Below are positions 6,877 to 13,887 of a stretch of DNA of 21,097 bases, piece after piece. How positions within the stretch are numbered: position 1 is the stretch's first letter; every line of letters starts with the position of its first letter. The stretch comes from CAYPYI01 sp964415085 (GTDB lineage: Bacteria; Bacillota; Clostridia; Tissierellales; Tissierellaceae): NCBI GenBank assembly GCA_964415085.1, contig CAYPYI010000019.1, positions 1-21,097 on the forward strand. The letters are read 5' to 3'. The translations under genes were made by a program, and so were the position numbers. The notes under the pieces were generated by a model that was given only the letters and a program-made list of their open reading frames with translations, had not been told where the DNA came from and made no database searches.

Positions 6877-8046
6877 TTATTTAATTTTGTCATACAATGG
6901 TGACATTTTTCTTAATCTATCTACTATAATCTCTAATTGATCTACTACATAATTAATTTCCTCTTCAGTATTGAAATCTCCTAATGATAGTCTTAATGAA
7001 CCATGTGCTATCTCATGAGTTAATCCTATTGCCATTAAAACATGTGATGGATCTAATGCTCCTGAAGTACATGCTGATCCACTGGAAGCTGCTATACCCA
7101 TCATATCTAGACTTAGTAATAGTGACTCTCCTTCTATAAATTCAAAACTTATATTTACATTTCCAGGAAGTCTTTTAGTTCTATGTCCATTTAATTTCAC
7201 ATGATCTATTCTTGTCTCGATTTCATTTATTAATTTATCTCTTAATGATATTAATTTTTCATTTTTTTCTTCTAGATTATCATAAGCCATATCCATAGCT
7301 TTTGCAAGTCCTACAATTCCCGCAACATTTTCAGTACCAGCTCTTTTTCTTCTTTCTTGAGCTCCACCTTCAAGTAGATTATCTATTCTAACTCCTTTTT
7401 TAATATATAATACTCCTACGCCTTTTGGTCCATGTAATTTATGTGCTGATAATGATAGCATATCTATATTTTCTTCTTTAACATCTATATTTAAATGACC
7501 TACAGCTTGTACAGCATCTGTATGAAATAATATATTTTTATCTTTTGCAATTTCACCTATTTCTTTTATAGGTTGTATTGTTCCTATTTCATTATTAGCA
7601 TACATTATAGTTATTAAAATAGTTTCTTCTTTGATGGAATTTTTAAGTTGTTCTAAATCTACAACTCCATCTTCATCAACATCTAAATATGTTACTTCAA
7701 AACCTTGTTTTTCTAAATATTGACAAGTATGAAGTACTGCATGATGTTCAATTTTACTTGTTATTATATGATTACCCTTATCCTTTAGTTTATAAGCAGC
7801 ACCTTTTATTGCCCAGTTGTCAGACTCAGTTCCACATCCTGTAAAAAAAATTTCTTTTGAATCTGCTCCTATATGTTTTGCTATAGATTCTCTTGCTTCT
7901 TCAAGTGCTACCCTTGCTTCTGATCCAAGTGAATATACACTTGATGGGTTACCATATTTCTCAGTCATAAAAGGTAACATTGCTTCTACTACTTCTTTTG
8001 TCATTGCAGTTGTTGCTGCATTATCCATATATATAAGTTTATCCAT
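6877..8046 (-). CDS. iscS: Cysteine desulfurase (NifS/IscS class I)
   Basis: PLP enzyme that removes sulfur from L-cysteine as a persulfide for Fe-S cluster assembly; 389 residues. Seen: the N-terminal MDNAATTAMTKEVVEAM; H101-H102 (IEHHAV), one of which stacks on PLP in the family; the PLP lysine K203 in SLSAHKLHGPKG; and the catalytic cysteine C326 in SSGSACTSG on a loop of class I (IscS/NifS) type. The open frame runs to 8073 and overlaps iscR, but AAGGAGG lies five bases before the ATG at 8046, which also matches the family start. It sits between the iscR regulator and the iscU scaffold in one operon. Confidence 0.97.
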   Translation of the reverse strand: MDKLIYMDNAATTAMTKEVVEAMLPFMTEKYGNPSSVYSLGSEARVALEEARESIAKHIGADSKEIFFTGCGTESDNWAIKGAAYKLKDKGNHIITSKIEHHAVLHTCQYLEKQGFEVTYLDVDEDGVVDLEQLKNSIKEETILITIMYANNEIGTIQPIKEIGEIAKDKNILFHTDAVQAVGHLNIDVKEENIDMLSLSAHKLHGPKGVGVLYIKKGVRIDNLLEGGAQERRKRAGTENVAGIVGLAKAMDMAYDNLEEKNEKLISLRDKLINEIETRIDHVKLNGHRTKRLPGNVNISFEFIEGESLLLSLDMMGIAASSGSACTSGALDPSHVLMAIGLTHEIAHGSLRLSLGDFNTEEEINYVVDQLEIIVDRLRKMSPLYDKIK

Positions 8047-8059
8047 AATATCCTCCTTA

Positions 8060-8470
8060 TTATACCTGCTCAATCATATCTTCTAATGTTATAGAATCAA
8101 TAACATCTTCTATACTGTTCTTAATCTTTACTAAAACTAACTTTGTTGCACAGTTTTCTTCCTTAGAACAAGATATTTCTTCGCCACCATCAATGCAATC
8201 TGCTGGTGAAATATCTCCTTCTAATGATCTCAATATATTTCCAACTGTAATGTCCTCAGGTGCCCTAGAGAGCATGTAACCACCTTGCGCACCCCTAACA
8301 CTATTTATAAGGCCATCTTTCCTTAAAGTTGAAAATAGCTGCTCTAGATAGCTATCCGAAAGATTCTGTCTCTCAGCTATTTGTCTTAAGGGGATTGGTC
8401 CATTATTATATTCTAAAGCTAGTTCAAACATAGCCATAAGCCCATATCGACCTTTTGTTGATAACCTCAT
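8060..8470 (-). CDS. iscR: Rrf2-family transcriptional regulator, IscR-like
   Basis: Winged-helix regulator of 136 residues that likely senses Fe-S status and controls its own operon. The N-terminal MRLSTKGRYGLMAMFELAL and the DNA-binding region with SDSYLEQLFSTLRKDGLI and VRGAQGGYML are diagnostic of Rrf2. Three cysteines suited to bind an Fe-S cluster are at 92, 101 and 107, spaced C-x8-C-x5-C; E. coli IscR has C-x5-C-x5-C. CymR-type paralogues lack this cysteine cluster, so IscR is the better name. I moved the start from 8503 to the ATG at 8470, which has GGGGTGAT just upstream and matches family N-termini. It is the first gene of iscR-iscS-iscU, 13 bases before iscS. Confidence 0.92.
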   Translation of the reverse strand: MRLSTKGRYGLMAMFELALEYNNGPIPLRQIAERQNLSDSYLEQLFSTLRKDGLINSVRGAQGGYMLSRAPEDITVGNILRSLEGDISPADCIDGGEEISCSKEENCATKLVLVKIKNSIEDVIDSITLEDMIEQV

Positions 8471-8519
8471 TATATCACCCCGATTCAATTCCAACCATTT
8501 CACTTGGTTTTATATTTTT

Positions 8520-8551
8520 AGTATAGTATATCCTAGTAAAATTGTCAAGAT
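8520..8551 (-). promoter_or_regulatory. iscR operon promoter with a possible Rrf2 operator
   Basis: -35 TTGACA (8548-8543), 17-base spacer, -10 TATACT (8525-8520); transcript start near 8513. An imperfect dyad, ATCTTGACA...ACTAGGAT (8551-8530, 12 of 22 positions symmetric), covers the -35 and part of the spacer, where an autorepressing Rrf2 protein would bind. The promoter call is stronger than the operator call. Confidence 0.65.
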
Positions 8552-8562
8552 TAAAACATAAT

Positions 8563-8590
8563 AAAAACCAGGTGAAATTACCTGGTTTTT
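8563..8590 (-). terminator. Terminator of degV
   Basis: Eleven-pair hairpin AAAAACCAGGT / ACCTGGTTTTT (8563-8573 and 8580-8590) with a six-base loop, seven bases past the degV stop. Both flanks carry A/T runs, so it could work in either direction; on the minus strand GGTTTTTATTATG follows the stem. Confidence 0.8.
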
Positions 8591-8596
8591 TAAAGT

Positions 8597-9430
8597 TTAA
8601 TAATAGCATATTCCTACAGTCTCTGGACCTAAGTGAGATCCTATTACTGGCCCTATATCTTCTATAGTAACTTTTGCATGTGGAAATTTTTCTAATAATT
8701 TTTCCCTTATTATATGAGCTTCATCCATACAAAGTATTTGGCATATTGTAATTCTTTTTACATCTTCATGGACTCTGTCCATAATATTATTAAGAGCTTT
8801 TTTCTTGCCATGAACTTTATCAATAAGTCCAAGTTCTCCATCTTTTAACTCTATAATAGGTTTTATTTTTAATAAATTTCCTACTTTATATTCAAGACTT
8901 GATAATCTTCCACCACGACTTAAGTATTCTAAACTTCCTGTTGTTAAATATACATTAACATCATTTTTTCTTTTATTTATATGATTAATTATTTCATTAC
9001 ATTCCTTACCTTGTTCAATCATTGATACAGCATCTTCAATTAAAAACCTTAAAGCAGCTACAGATAATTCCGAATCTATTACATATATATCTTCTTTTCT
9101 ATCTGATTCTATCATTTCTCTAGCTAATGATGCATTATTGTATGTTCCACTTAACTTAGAAGATAGAAAGATTCCAATAACCTTATCATACTCTTTTATA
9201 GCATCTTCAAATGCATTAAATAAATCCCCTGTTGCAGGTTGGGATGTTGTAGGGAAAGAATTACTAGATTTTAATTTTTTAAAATATTCTTCAAACTCTC
9301 CACTATATCCTTCCTTATATGATTTTTCTTCAAATAAGTATGAAAGTGGTACTATTGTAATATTCTCATTATCTGCATACTCTTTAGTTAAATAAGCTGT
9401 ACTATCAGTTATAATTTTAATCTTCTCCAA
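8597..9430 (-). CDS. DegV family fatty-acid-binding protein (FakB-like)
   Basis: Soluble lipid-binding protein of 277 residues. DegV proteins bind a fatty acid, and several are FakB subunits that present it to the kinase FakA for phosphorylation and entry into phospholipid synthesis. Seen: the opening IKIITDSTAYL, the ligand-contact region PTTSQPATGD (60-69), SSKLSGTYNNA (90-100), and SLEYLSRGGRLS in the C-terminal domain. FakA is not in the window, so the FakB role is inferred. The start is TTG at 9430, five bases after AGGAGGTG, a strong site. The gene follows the leuS terminator by only about 20 bases, leaving no room for a promoter between them, so it may be expressed by read-through or from inside leuS. 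Confidence 0.9.
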   Translation of the reverse strand: MEKIKIITDSTAYLTKEYADNENITIVPLSYLFEEKSYKEGYSGEFEEYFKKLKSSNSFPTTSQPATGDLFNAFEDAIKEYDKVIGIFLSSKLSGTYNNASLAREMIESDRKEDIYVIDSELSVAALRFLIEDAVSMIEQGKECNEIINHINKRKNDVNVYLTTGSLEYLSRGGRLSSLEYKVGNLLKIKPIIELKDGELGLIDKVHGKKKALNNIMDRVHEDVKRITICQILCMDEAHIIREKLLEKFPHAKVTIEDIGPVIGSHLGPETVGICYY

Positions 9431-9450
9431 TATAACACCTCCTTTTATAA

Positions 9451-9478
9451 AAATAGTACTGCTTAAGCAGTACTATTT
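9451..9478 (-). terminator. Perfect palindrome terminating leuS
   Basis: A fully self-complementary 28-base sequence with 12-bp arms (AAATAGTACTGC / GCAGTACTATTT) around TTAA. On the minus strand it is followed by TTATAAAAGGAGG, so the T run is short and the degV ribosome-binding site follows directly. It is probably a leaky leuS terminator. Confidence 0.7.
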
Positions 9479-9488
9479 AGACTAAACT

Positions 9489-11897
9489 CTATTTTACTAC
9501 AATATTAAATATTTTTCCAGGAACAAAAATTTCCTTAACAATTGTTTTTCCTTCTAAATACTTATTTATATTTTCATCTTTTATGGCAATATCTTTTATA
9601 TTTTCTTTAGTTTCATCTATATTTATCTTAACTGTACCTCTTACTTTACCATTAATTTGTATTGGCATTTCTATTGTATCTTCAACCAATTTATTTTCAT
9701 CATATTTTGGCCATTCTTTGTTATAAAGTCTATCTTCAAAAGATAAACTCTCCCATAACTCTTCCGTTATATGAGGTGCTACAGGGTTTAATAATTGTAG
9801 ATAAACACTAAAATCTTTTCTTGATATTTCTTTTTTATCATAAAACTCATTTAAAAGCTCCATTAAAGCCGCAATAGCAGTGTTGAATTTTAAATTATCA
9901 TAATCCTCAGAAACTTTTTTAATAGTCTTATTAATAGATATTTCTAAATCTTCAGTATAATCATTTCTATCACTAACTAAATCTTTTGCTTTCCATACTC
10001 TTTCTAAAAATCTTCTACATCCTCTAACTCCATTATCTGACCATGCCGCTGATTTTTCAAAATCTCCCACAAACATCTCATAAGTTCTAAGTGTGTCTGC
10101 TCCATATTCATTTACTATATCATCAGGATTAATTACATTTCCTATTGATTTTGACATTTTTATATTACCTTCACCTAATATCATTCCATGAGCTGTTCTC
10201 TTCTTAAATGGTTCAGGACTTGAAACTAATCCTATATCATAGAAGAATTTATGCCAGAATCTTGAATATAATAAATGAAGTGTAGTATGCTCCATACCAC
10301 CATTATACCAATCAACTGGTAGCCAATAATCTAATTTTTCTTTAGATGCAAACTCCTCATCATTGTGAGGATCTGCATATCTTAAAAAGTACCAAGATGA
10401 ACCTGCCCAGTTTGGCATAGTATCCGTTTCTCTTTTTGCATGTCCTCCACATTCTGGACAAGTTGTATTTACCCAATCAGTCATTTTCGCAAGTGGTGAT
10501 TCTCCTGTATCTGTTGGTTCATAATTTTCTACATCTGGTAATGTCACTGGTAATTGTTCTTCTGGAACTGGTACCCATCCACACTTTTCACAATGCACTA
10601 AAGGTATTGGTTCTCCCCAGTACCTTTGTCTTGAGAATACCCAGTCTCTTAATTTATAATTAACTTTTCTTACTCCTAAACCTTTTTCTTCTAGGTAATC
10701 AGCCATTTTCTCCATTGCTTTATCAGCCTTTAATCCATTTAAGAATCCTGAGTTAATCATTACTCCATTCTTAGAGTCAGTATAAGCTTCTTTAGTAATA
10801 TCTCCTCCTTCTACAACCTCTATGATAGGAAGATTAAATTCTTTAGCAAATTCATAATCCCTTTGATCATGTCCAGGTACAGCCATAATAGCACCAGTAC
10901 CATAACTCATTAATACATAATCTGAAACCCAAACTGGTATCTCTTCCCCAGTAGCTGGATTAATTGCTTTTAAACCTTTAATTTCTACACCAGTTTTTTC
11001 TTTGCTCAGTTCTGTTCTTTCAAAATCTGATTTATGACTTGCTTTTTCTTTATAGTTTTGTATTTCATCATAATTTTCTATTTCACTTTTATATTTTTCA
11101 ATTATTGGATGTTCTGCAGCTATGACCATATATGTTGATCCAAATAAAGTATCAGGTCTTGTAGTAAACACTTTCAAAGAATCTTCTTTATTTGATAATT
11201 TAAAATCAATTTCCATACCATTAGATCTACCAATCCAGTTTACTTGTTGAGTACTAACGCTATTTAAGTAATCAACTAGTTCTAAATCATCAATTAGTCT
11301 ATCCGCATATTCAGTAATTTTTAGCATCCATTGATTTTTTACTTTTTGTATTACTTCACCACCACATCTTTCACAACCGCCATTAACCACTTCTTCATTG
11401 GCTAATCCGATTTTACAAGATGTACACCAGTTTATTGGCATTTCTTTTTTATAAGCTAATCCTTTTTCATAAAATTTTAAAAATAACCATTGTGTCCATT
11501 TATAGTATTCAGGGTCTGTTGTATTAATTTCTCTTGACCAGTCAAATGAAAAACCTATGGATTGTAGTTGTTTTTTAAAATTTGCAACATTATTTTTAGT
11601 AACTTTTGCAGGATGAATTTTGTTTTTTATAGCAAAGTTCTCTGTAGGAAGCCCAAATGCGTCCCATCCCATTGGGAATAATACGTTGTACCCTTCATAT
11701 CTTTTCTTTCTAGCAACGATATCTAAGGCTGTATAAGGTCTTGCATGACCTACGTGTAGTCCATCTGCTGATGGATATGGAAATTCTACTAATATATAAT
11801 ACTTTTCTTTATCAAAGTTATCTTCAGCTTTATATACTTGCTCTTCTTCCCATATTTGTTGCCATTTCATCTCAATGTTTTTTGGATTATATTCCAT
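9489..11897 (-). CDS. leuS: Leucine--tRNA ligase
   Basis: Class I synthetase that charges tRNA-Leu; 802 residues, the usual bacterial length. The HIGH box is HVGH (about 48-51, in HVGHARPYTALD) and the KMSKS box is intact (about 579-583, GNIKMSKSIGNVINP). Two CxxC zinc-type knuckle pairs are seen: CTSC with CERCGG in the first insertion, and CEKCGW with CPECGG further on. The CP1 editing domain contains TTRPDTLFGSTYMVIAAEHP. AGGAGGG lies seven bases before the ATG. Expression is controlled by a Leu T-box leader directly upstream, and a palindromic terminator follows. Confidence 0.98.
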   Translation of the reverse strand: MEYNPKNIEMKWQQIWEEEQVYKAEDNFDKEKYYILVEFPYPSADGLHVGHARPYTALDIVARKKRYEGYNVLFPMGWDAFGLPTENFAIKNKIHPAKVTKNNVANFKKQLQSIGFSFDWSREINTTDPEYYKWTQWLFLKFYEKGLAYKKEMPINWCTSCKIGLANEEVVNGGCERCGGEVIQKVKNQWMLKITEYADRLIDDLELVDYLNSVSTQQVNWIGRSNGMEIDFKLSNKEDSLKVFTTRPDTLFGSTYMVIAAEHPIIEKYKSEIENYDEIQNYKEKASHKSDFERTELSKEKTGVEIKGLKAINPATGEEIPVWVSDYVLMSYGTGAIMAVPGHDQRDYEFAKEFNLPIIEVVEGGDITKEAYTDSKNGVMINSGFLNGLKADKAMEKMADYLEEKGLGVRKVNYKLRDWVFSRQRYWGEPIPLVHCEKCGWVPVPEEQLPVTLPDVENYEPTDTGESPLAKMTDWVNTTCPECGGHAKRETDTMPNWAGSSWYFLRYADPHNDEEFASKEKLDYWLPVDWYNGGMEHTTLHLLYSRFWHKFFYDIGLVSSPEPFKKRTAHGMILGEGNIKMSKSIGNVINPDDIVNEYGADTLRTYEMFVGDFEKSAAWSDNGVRGCRRFLERVWKAKDLVSDRNDYTEDLEISINKTIKKVSEDYDNLKFNTAIAALMELLNEFYDKKEISRKDFSVYLQLLNPVAPHITEELWESLSFEDRLYNKEWPKYDENKLVEDTIEMPIQINGKVRGTVKINIDETKENIKDIAIKDENINKYLEGKTIVKEIFVPGKIFNIVVK

Positions 11898-11931
11898 AAT
11901 AATACCCTCCTAATTTAATTTATCAGTAAAT

Positions 11932-11969
11932 AAAAAAACCCTTCATCTCTAACAAAGAGACGAAGGGTT
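11932..11969 (-). terminator. Attenuator terminator of the leuS T-box
   Basis: Fourteen-pair hairpin (11956-11969 with 11937-11950, one G-U pair on the RNA) with a five-base loop, followed by a run of seven T. Its 5' arm contains CGTCTCT (11962-11956), which pairs with the T-box in the antiterminator, so the two structures exclude each other. Confidence 0.9.
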
Positions 11970-12153
11970 AAATCGCGTTACCACTCTAATTGACATAACA
12001 ATGTGTTATATCCACTCAAAAGCTATAACGTAGCCATCGAATTTAGCTCCTAGACAAGTTCAATTTATTCTAATACTATTTTTCACCAACCAATAGTTCT
12101 CTTAAAATTAGATTTTAAATTTACTACTTCTATTCATTGCCTTTATCATATTA
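11932..12153 (-). promoter_or_regulatory. T-box leader of leuS, specifier CUU (Leu)
   Basis: tRNA-sensing riboswitch filling the asnS-leuS gap. Stem I shows the distal motif AGAGAAC...GGTTGGTGAAAA and, on its 3' side, GAA-CTT-GTC-TAGGAG, putting the specifier CTT at 12058-12056, a leucine codon that agrees with the gene. A stem III hairpin (GATATAAC...GTTATGTC) precedes the T-box AGAGTGGTAACGCG (11987-11974). The antiterminator is AGAG/CTCT plus GCG/CGT around a seven-base bulge TGGTAAC. The bulge departs from the usual TGGNACC at one base. Uncharged tRNA-Leu should favour antitermination. Confidence 0.93.
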
Positions 12154-12159
12154 AAAATT

Positions 12160-12188
12160 ATTATAGCAAACTATTAAATATTTTGCAA
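12160..12188 (-). promoter_or_regulatory. leuS promoter
   Basis: -35 TTGCAA (12188-12183), 17-base spacer, extended -10 TGCTATAAT (TATAAT 12165-12160). It begins eight bases after the asnS stop and starts the leuS T-box leader near 12153. No terminator separates asnS from it. Confidence 0.72.
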
Positions 12189-12195
12189 ATATAAT

Positions 12196-13584
12196 TTAGA
12201 ATTCTGCACTTTTCACAGTTCTTGGGAAAGGAATAACATCTCTTATATTCTTCATACCTGTTAAATACATAACAGCTCTTTCAAAACCTAATCCAAATCC
12301 TGATGTTGGAGTTCCACCAAACTTTCTTAATTCTAAATACCACCAATAATCTTCTTTATCCATTCCATTATCTATTATTTTTTGTTCTAACACTTCTAAT
12401 CTTTCTTCTCTTTGACTTCCACCTATTAACTCACCTATTCCAGGTACTAAAAGGTCCATAGCAGCTACAGTTTTATTATCTTCATTCATTCTCATATAAA
12501 ATGCCTTAATTTCTTTTGGATAATCTGTTACAAACACAGGTTTTTTATAAACTTCTTCTGTAATGTACCTTTCATGTTCTGTTTGTAAGTCAATTCCCCA
12601 TTCAACAGGATATTTAAATTCTTTTCCTGATTCTTCTAAAATTTCAATAGCTTTTGTATATGTTATTCTTTCAAAATCAGAACTTAATACATTTTCAAGT
12701 CTATCTATTAAACCTTTATCTATAAAACTGTTAAAAAATTCTAGTTCTGATTTTGCATTTTTCATAACATAATCTATTAAGTATTTCATCATATCTTCTG
12801 CTAAATCCATTAAATCATTTAAATCCGCAAAAGCTATTTCCGGTTCCATCATCCAAAATTCTGCAGCATGTCTTGCTGTATTAGAGTTTTCTGATCTAAA
12901 TGTAGGACCAAATGTATAAGTATCTTGAAATGCATATGCGTATGATTCAGCTTCAAGTTGTCCACTTACTGTTAAGAAAGTTTTCTTACCAAAGAAATCC
13001 TTGCTTTCATCTACTGTATTATCTTCTGTTAAAGGTAAATTTTCAAGATCAAGTGTAGTTACTCTAAACATATCTCCTGCACCTTCAGCATCACTTCCAG
13101 TTATTATTGGAGTGTGAACATATACAAATCCTCTTTCTTGAAAATATTTATGAATTGCATATGCTAAAACTGATCTTACTTTAAATACAGCTTTAAATGT
13201 ATTTGCTCTTGGTCTTAAATGAGCAATACTTCTTAAGTATTCAAAAGTATGTCTTTTGTTTTGTAGCGGATAATCTTCTGTTGATTTTCCAATTATTTTT
13301 AATTCATCACATTGTAATTCAAAAGGTTGTTTTGCATTTGGTGTTTCAACTAATTTCCCAATTACTTCAATACTTGAACTTAAATGTAATTTTTTTATCT
13401 CTTCGTAGTTTTCTATATCGCTTGAAACTACAACTTGAAAGTTTTCAAACTTAGTACCATCATTTAACTCTATAAAAGTAACATTTTTACTAGCTCGAAT
13501 ATTTCTTATCCAACCATCAACTTTTATTACTTCGTTTAAATATTTCTCTGTTTCTTGGTATAATTCATTAACTTTTACTCTCAT
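12196..13584 (-). CDS. asnS: Asparagine--tRNA ligase
   Basis: Class II synthetase that charges tRNA-Asn directly; 462 residues, the normal length. An N-terminal OB-fold anticodon-binding domain (about 1-110, with VDGWIRNIRASKNVTFIELNDG) is followed by the catalytic core with motif 2 FRSENSNTARHAAEFWMMEPE (about 230-250), GGSQREERLEVLE, and motif 3 GFGLGFERAVMYLTG (about 428-442). The short length, without the GAD insertion of bacterial AspRS, and GGSQREER support AsnRS, and the AAC specifier in its leader agrees. GGAGG lies seven bases before the ATG. Its presence means this organism need not make Asn-tRNA only by the transamidation route. Confidence 0.96.
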   Translation of the reverse strand: MRVKVNELYQETEKYLNEVIKVDGWIRNIRASKNVTFIELNDGTKFENFQVVVSSDIENYEEIKKLHLSSSIEVIGKLVETPNAKQPFELQCDELKIIGKSTEDYPLQNKRHTFEYLRSIAHLRPRANTFKAVFKVRSVLAYAIHKYFQERGFVYVHTPIITGSDAEGAGDMFRVTTLDLENLPLTEDNTVDESKDFFGKKTFLTVSGQLEAESYAYAFQDTYTFGPTFRSENSNTARHAAEFWMMEPEIAFADLNDLMDLAEDMMKYLIDYVMKNAKSELEFFNSFIDKGLIDRLENVLSSDFERITYTKAIEILEESGKEFKYPVEWGIDLQTEHERYITEEVYKKPVFVTDYPKEIKAFYMRMNEDNKTVAAMDLLVPGIGELIGGSQREERLEVLEQKIIDNGMDKEDYWWYLELRKFGGTPTSGFGLGFERAVMYLTGMKNIRDVIPFPRTVKSAEF

Positions 13585-13611
13585 TTTCCTACCTCCATAA
13601 ATCTATATAAT

Positions 13612-13651
13612 AAAAAAACCCATCATCCTATAAACTAAAGGACGAAAGGTT
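13612..13651 (-). terminator. Attenuator terminator of the asnS T-box
   Basis: Hairpin of 13 positions with one mismatch and two wobble pairs (AACCTTTCGTCCT, 13651-13639, with AGGATGATGGGTT, 13629-13617), followed by seven T. CGTCCT (13644-13639) in the 5' arm is also the 3' strand of the antiterminator. Confidence 0.87.
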
Positions 13652-13852
13652 TACTTCCGTGGTACCACCTAAATTGCAAAATGCCACTTAAATCACGTTA
13701 ACGGTGTGATGGCCGTTTAACCCTAAATAATTTCAGGCTAAAAACTCCAGGTTGTTTTTCAGTATATTCCAATTGCTTGAGTCTCACTATAACAAGCTCC
13801 CTTTAAATCTTCCTAATACTTACTCGTCCTATCAAAGTTTATTTATATTGTT
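13612..13852 (-). promoter_or_regulatory. T-box leader of asnS, specifier AAC (Asn)
   Basis: tRNA-sensing riboswitch filling the rarA-asnS gap. Stem I contains GACGAGTAAGTA, the distal arm GCTTG...CAAGC with AGTGAGA in the loop, and the 3' side CTGAAAAACAACCTGGAG. Aligned on TGGAG, the specifier is the AAC at 13756-13754; the next triplet is also AAC. The T-box is AGGTGGTACCACGG (13670-13657). The antiterminator is AGG/CCT plus ACG/CGT around the bulge TGGTACC, so the first helix is one pair shorter than usual. The bulge base U would face the discriminator of tRNA-Asn, usually G, as a wobble pair. Confidence 0.92.
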
Positions 13853-13858
13853 TAATCA

Positions 13859-13887
13859 ATTATAGTTATAATTTTTTTATTTGTCAA
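13859..13887 (-). promoter_or_regulatory. asnS promoter, perfect consensus
   Basis: TTGACA (13887-13882), exactly 17 bases, TATAAT (13864-13859). The -35 lies in the last sense codons of rarA (TTT GAC AAA TAA). It starts the asnS T-box leader near 13852. Confidence 0.8.

Noticed and set aside
8047..8073. Longer IscS start overlapping iscR
   Set aside because: The extra nine codons lack homology and AAGGAGG points to the ATG at 8046.
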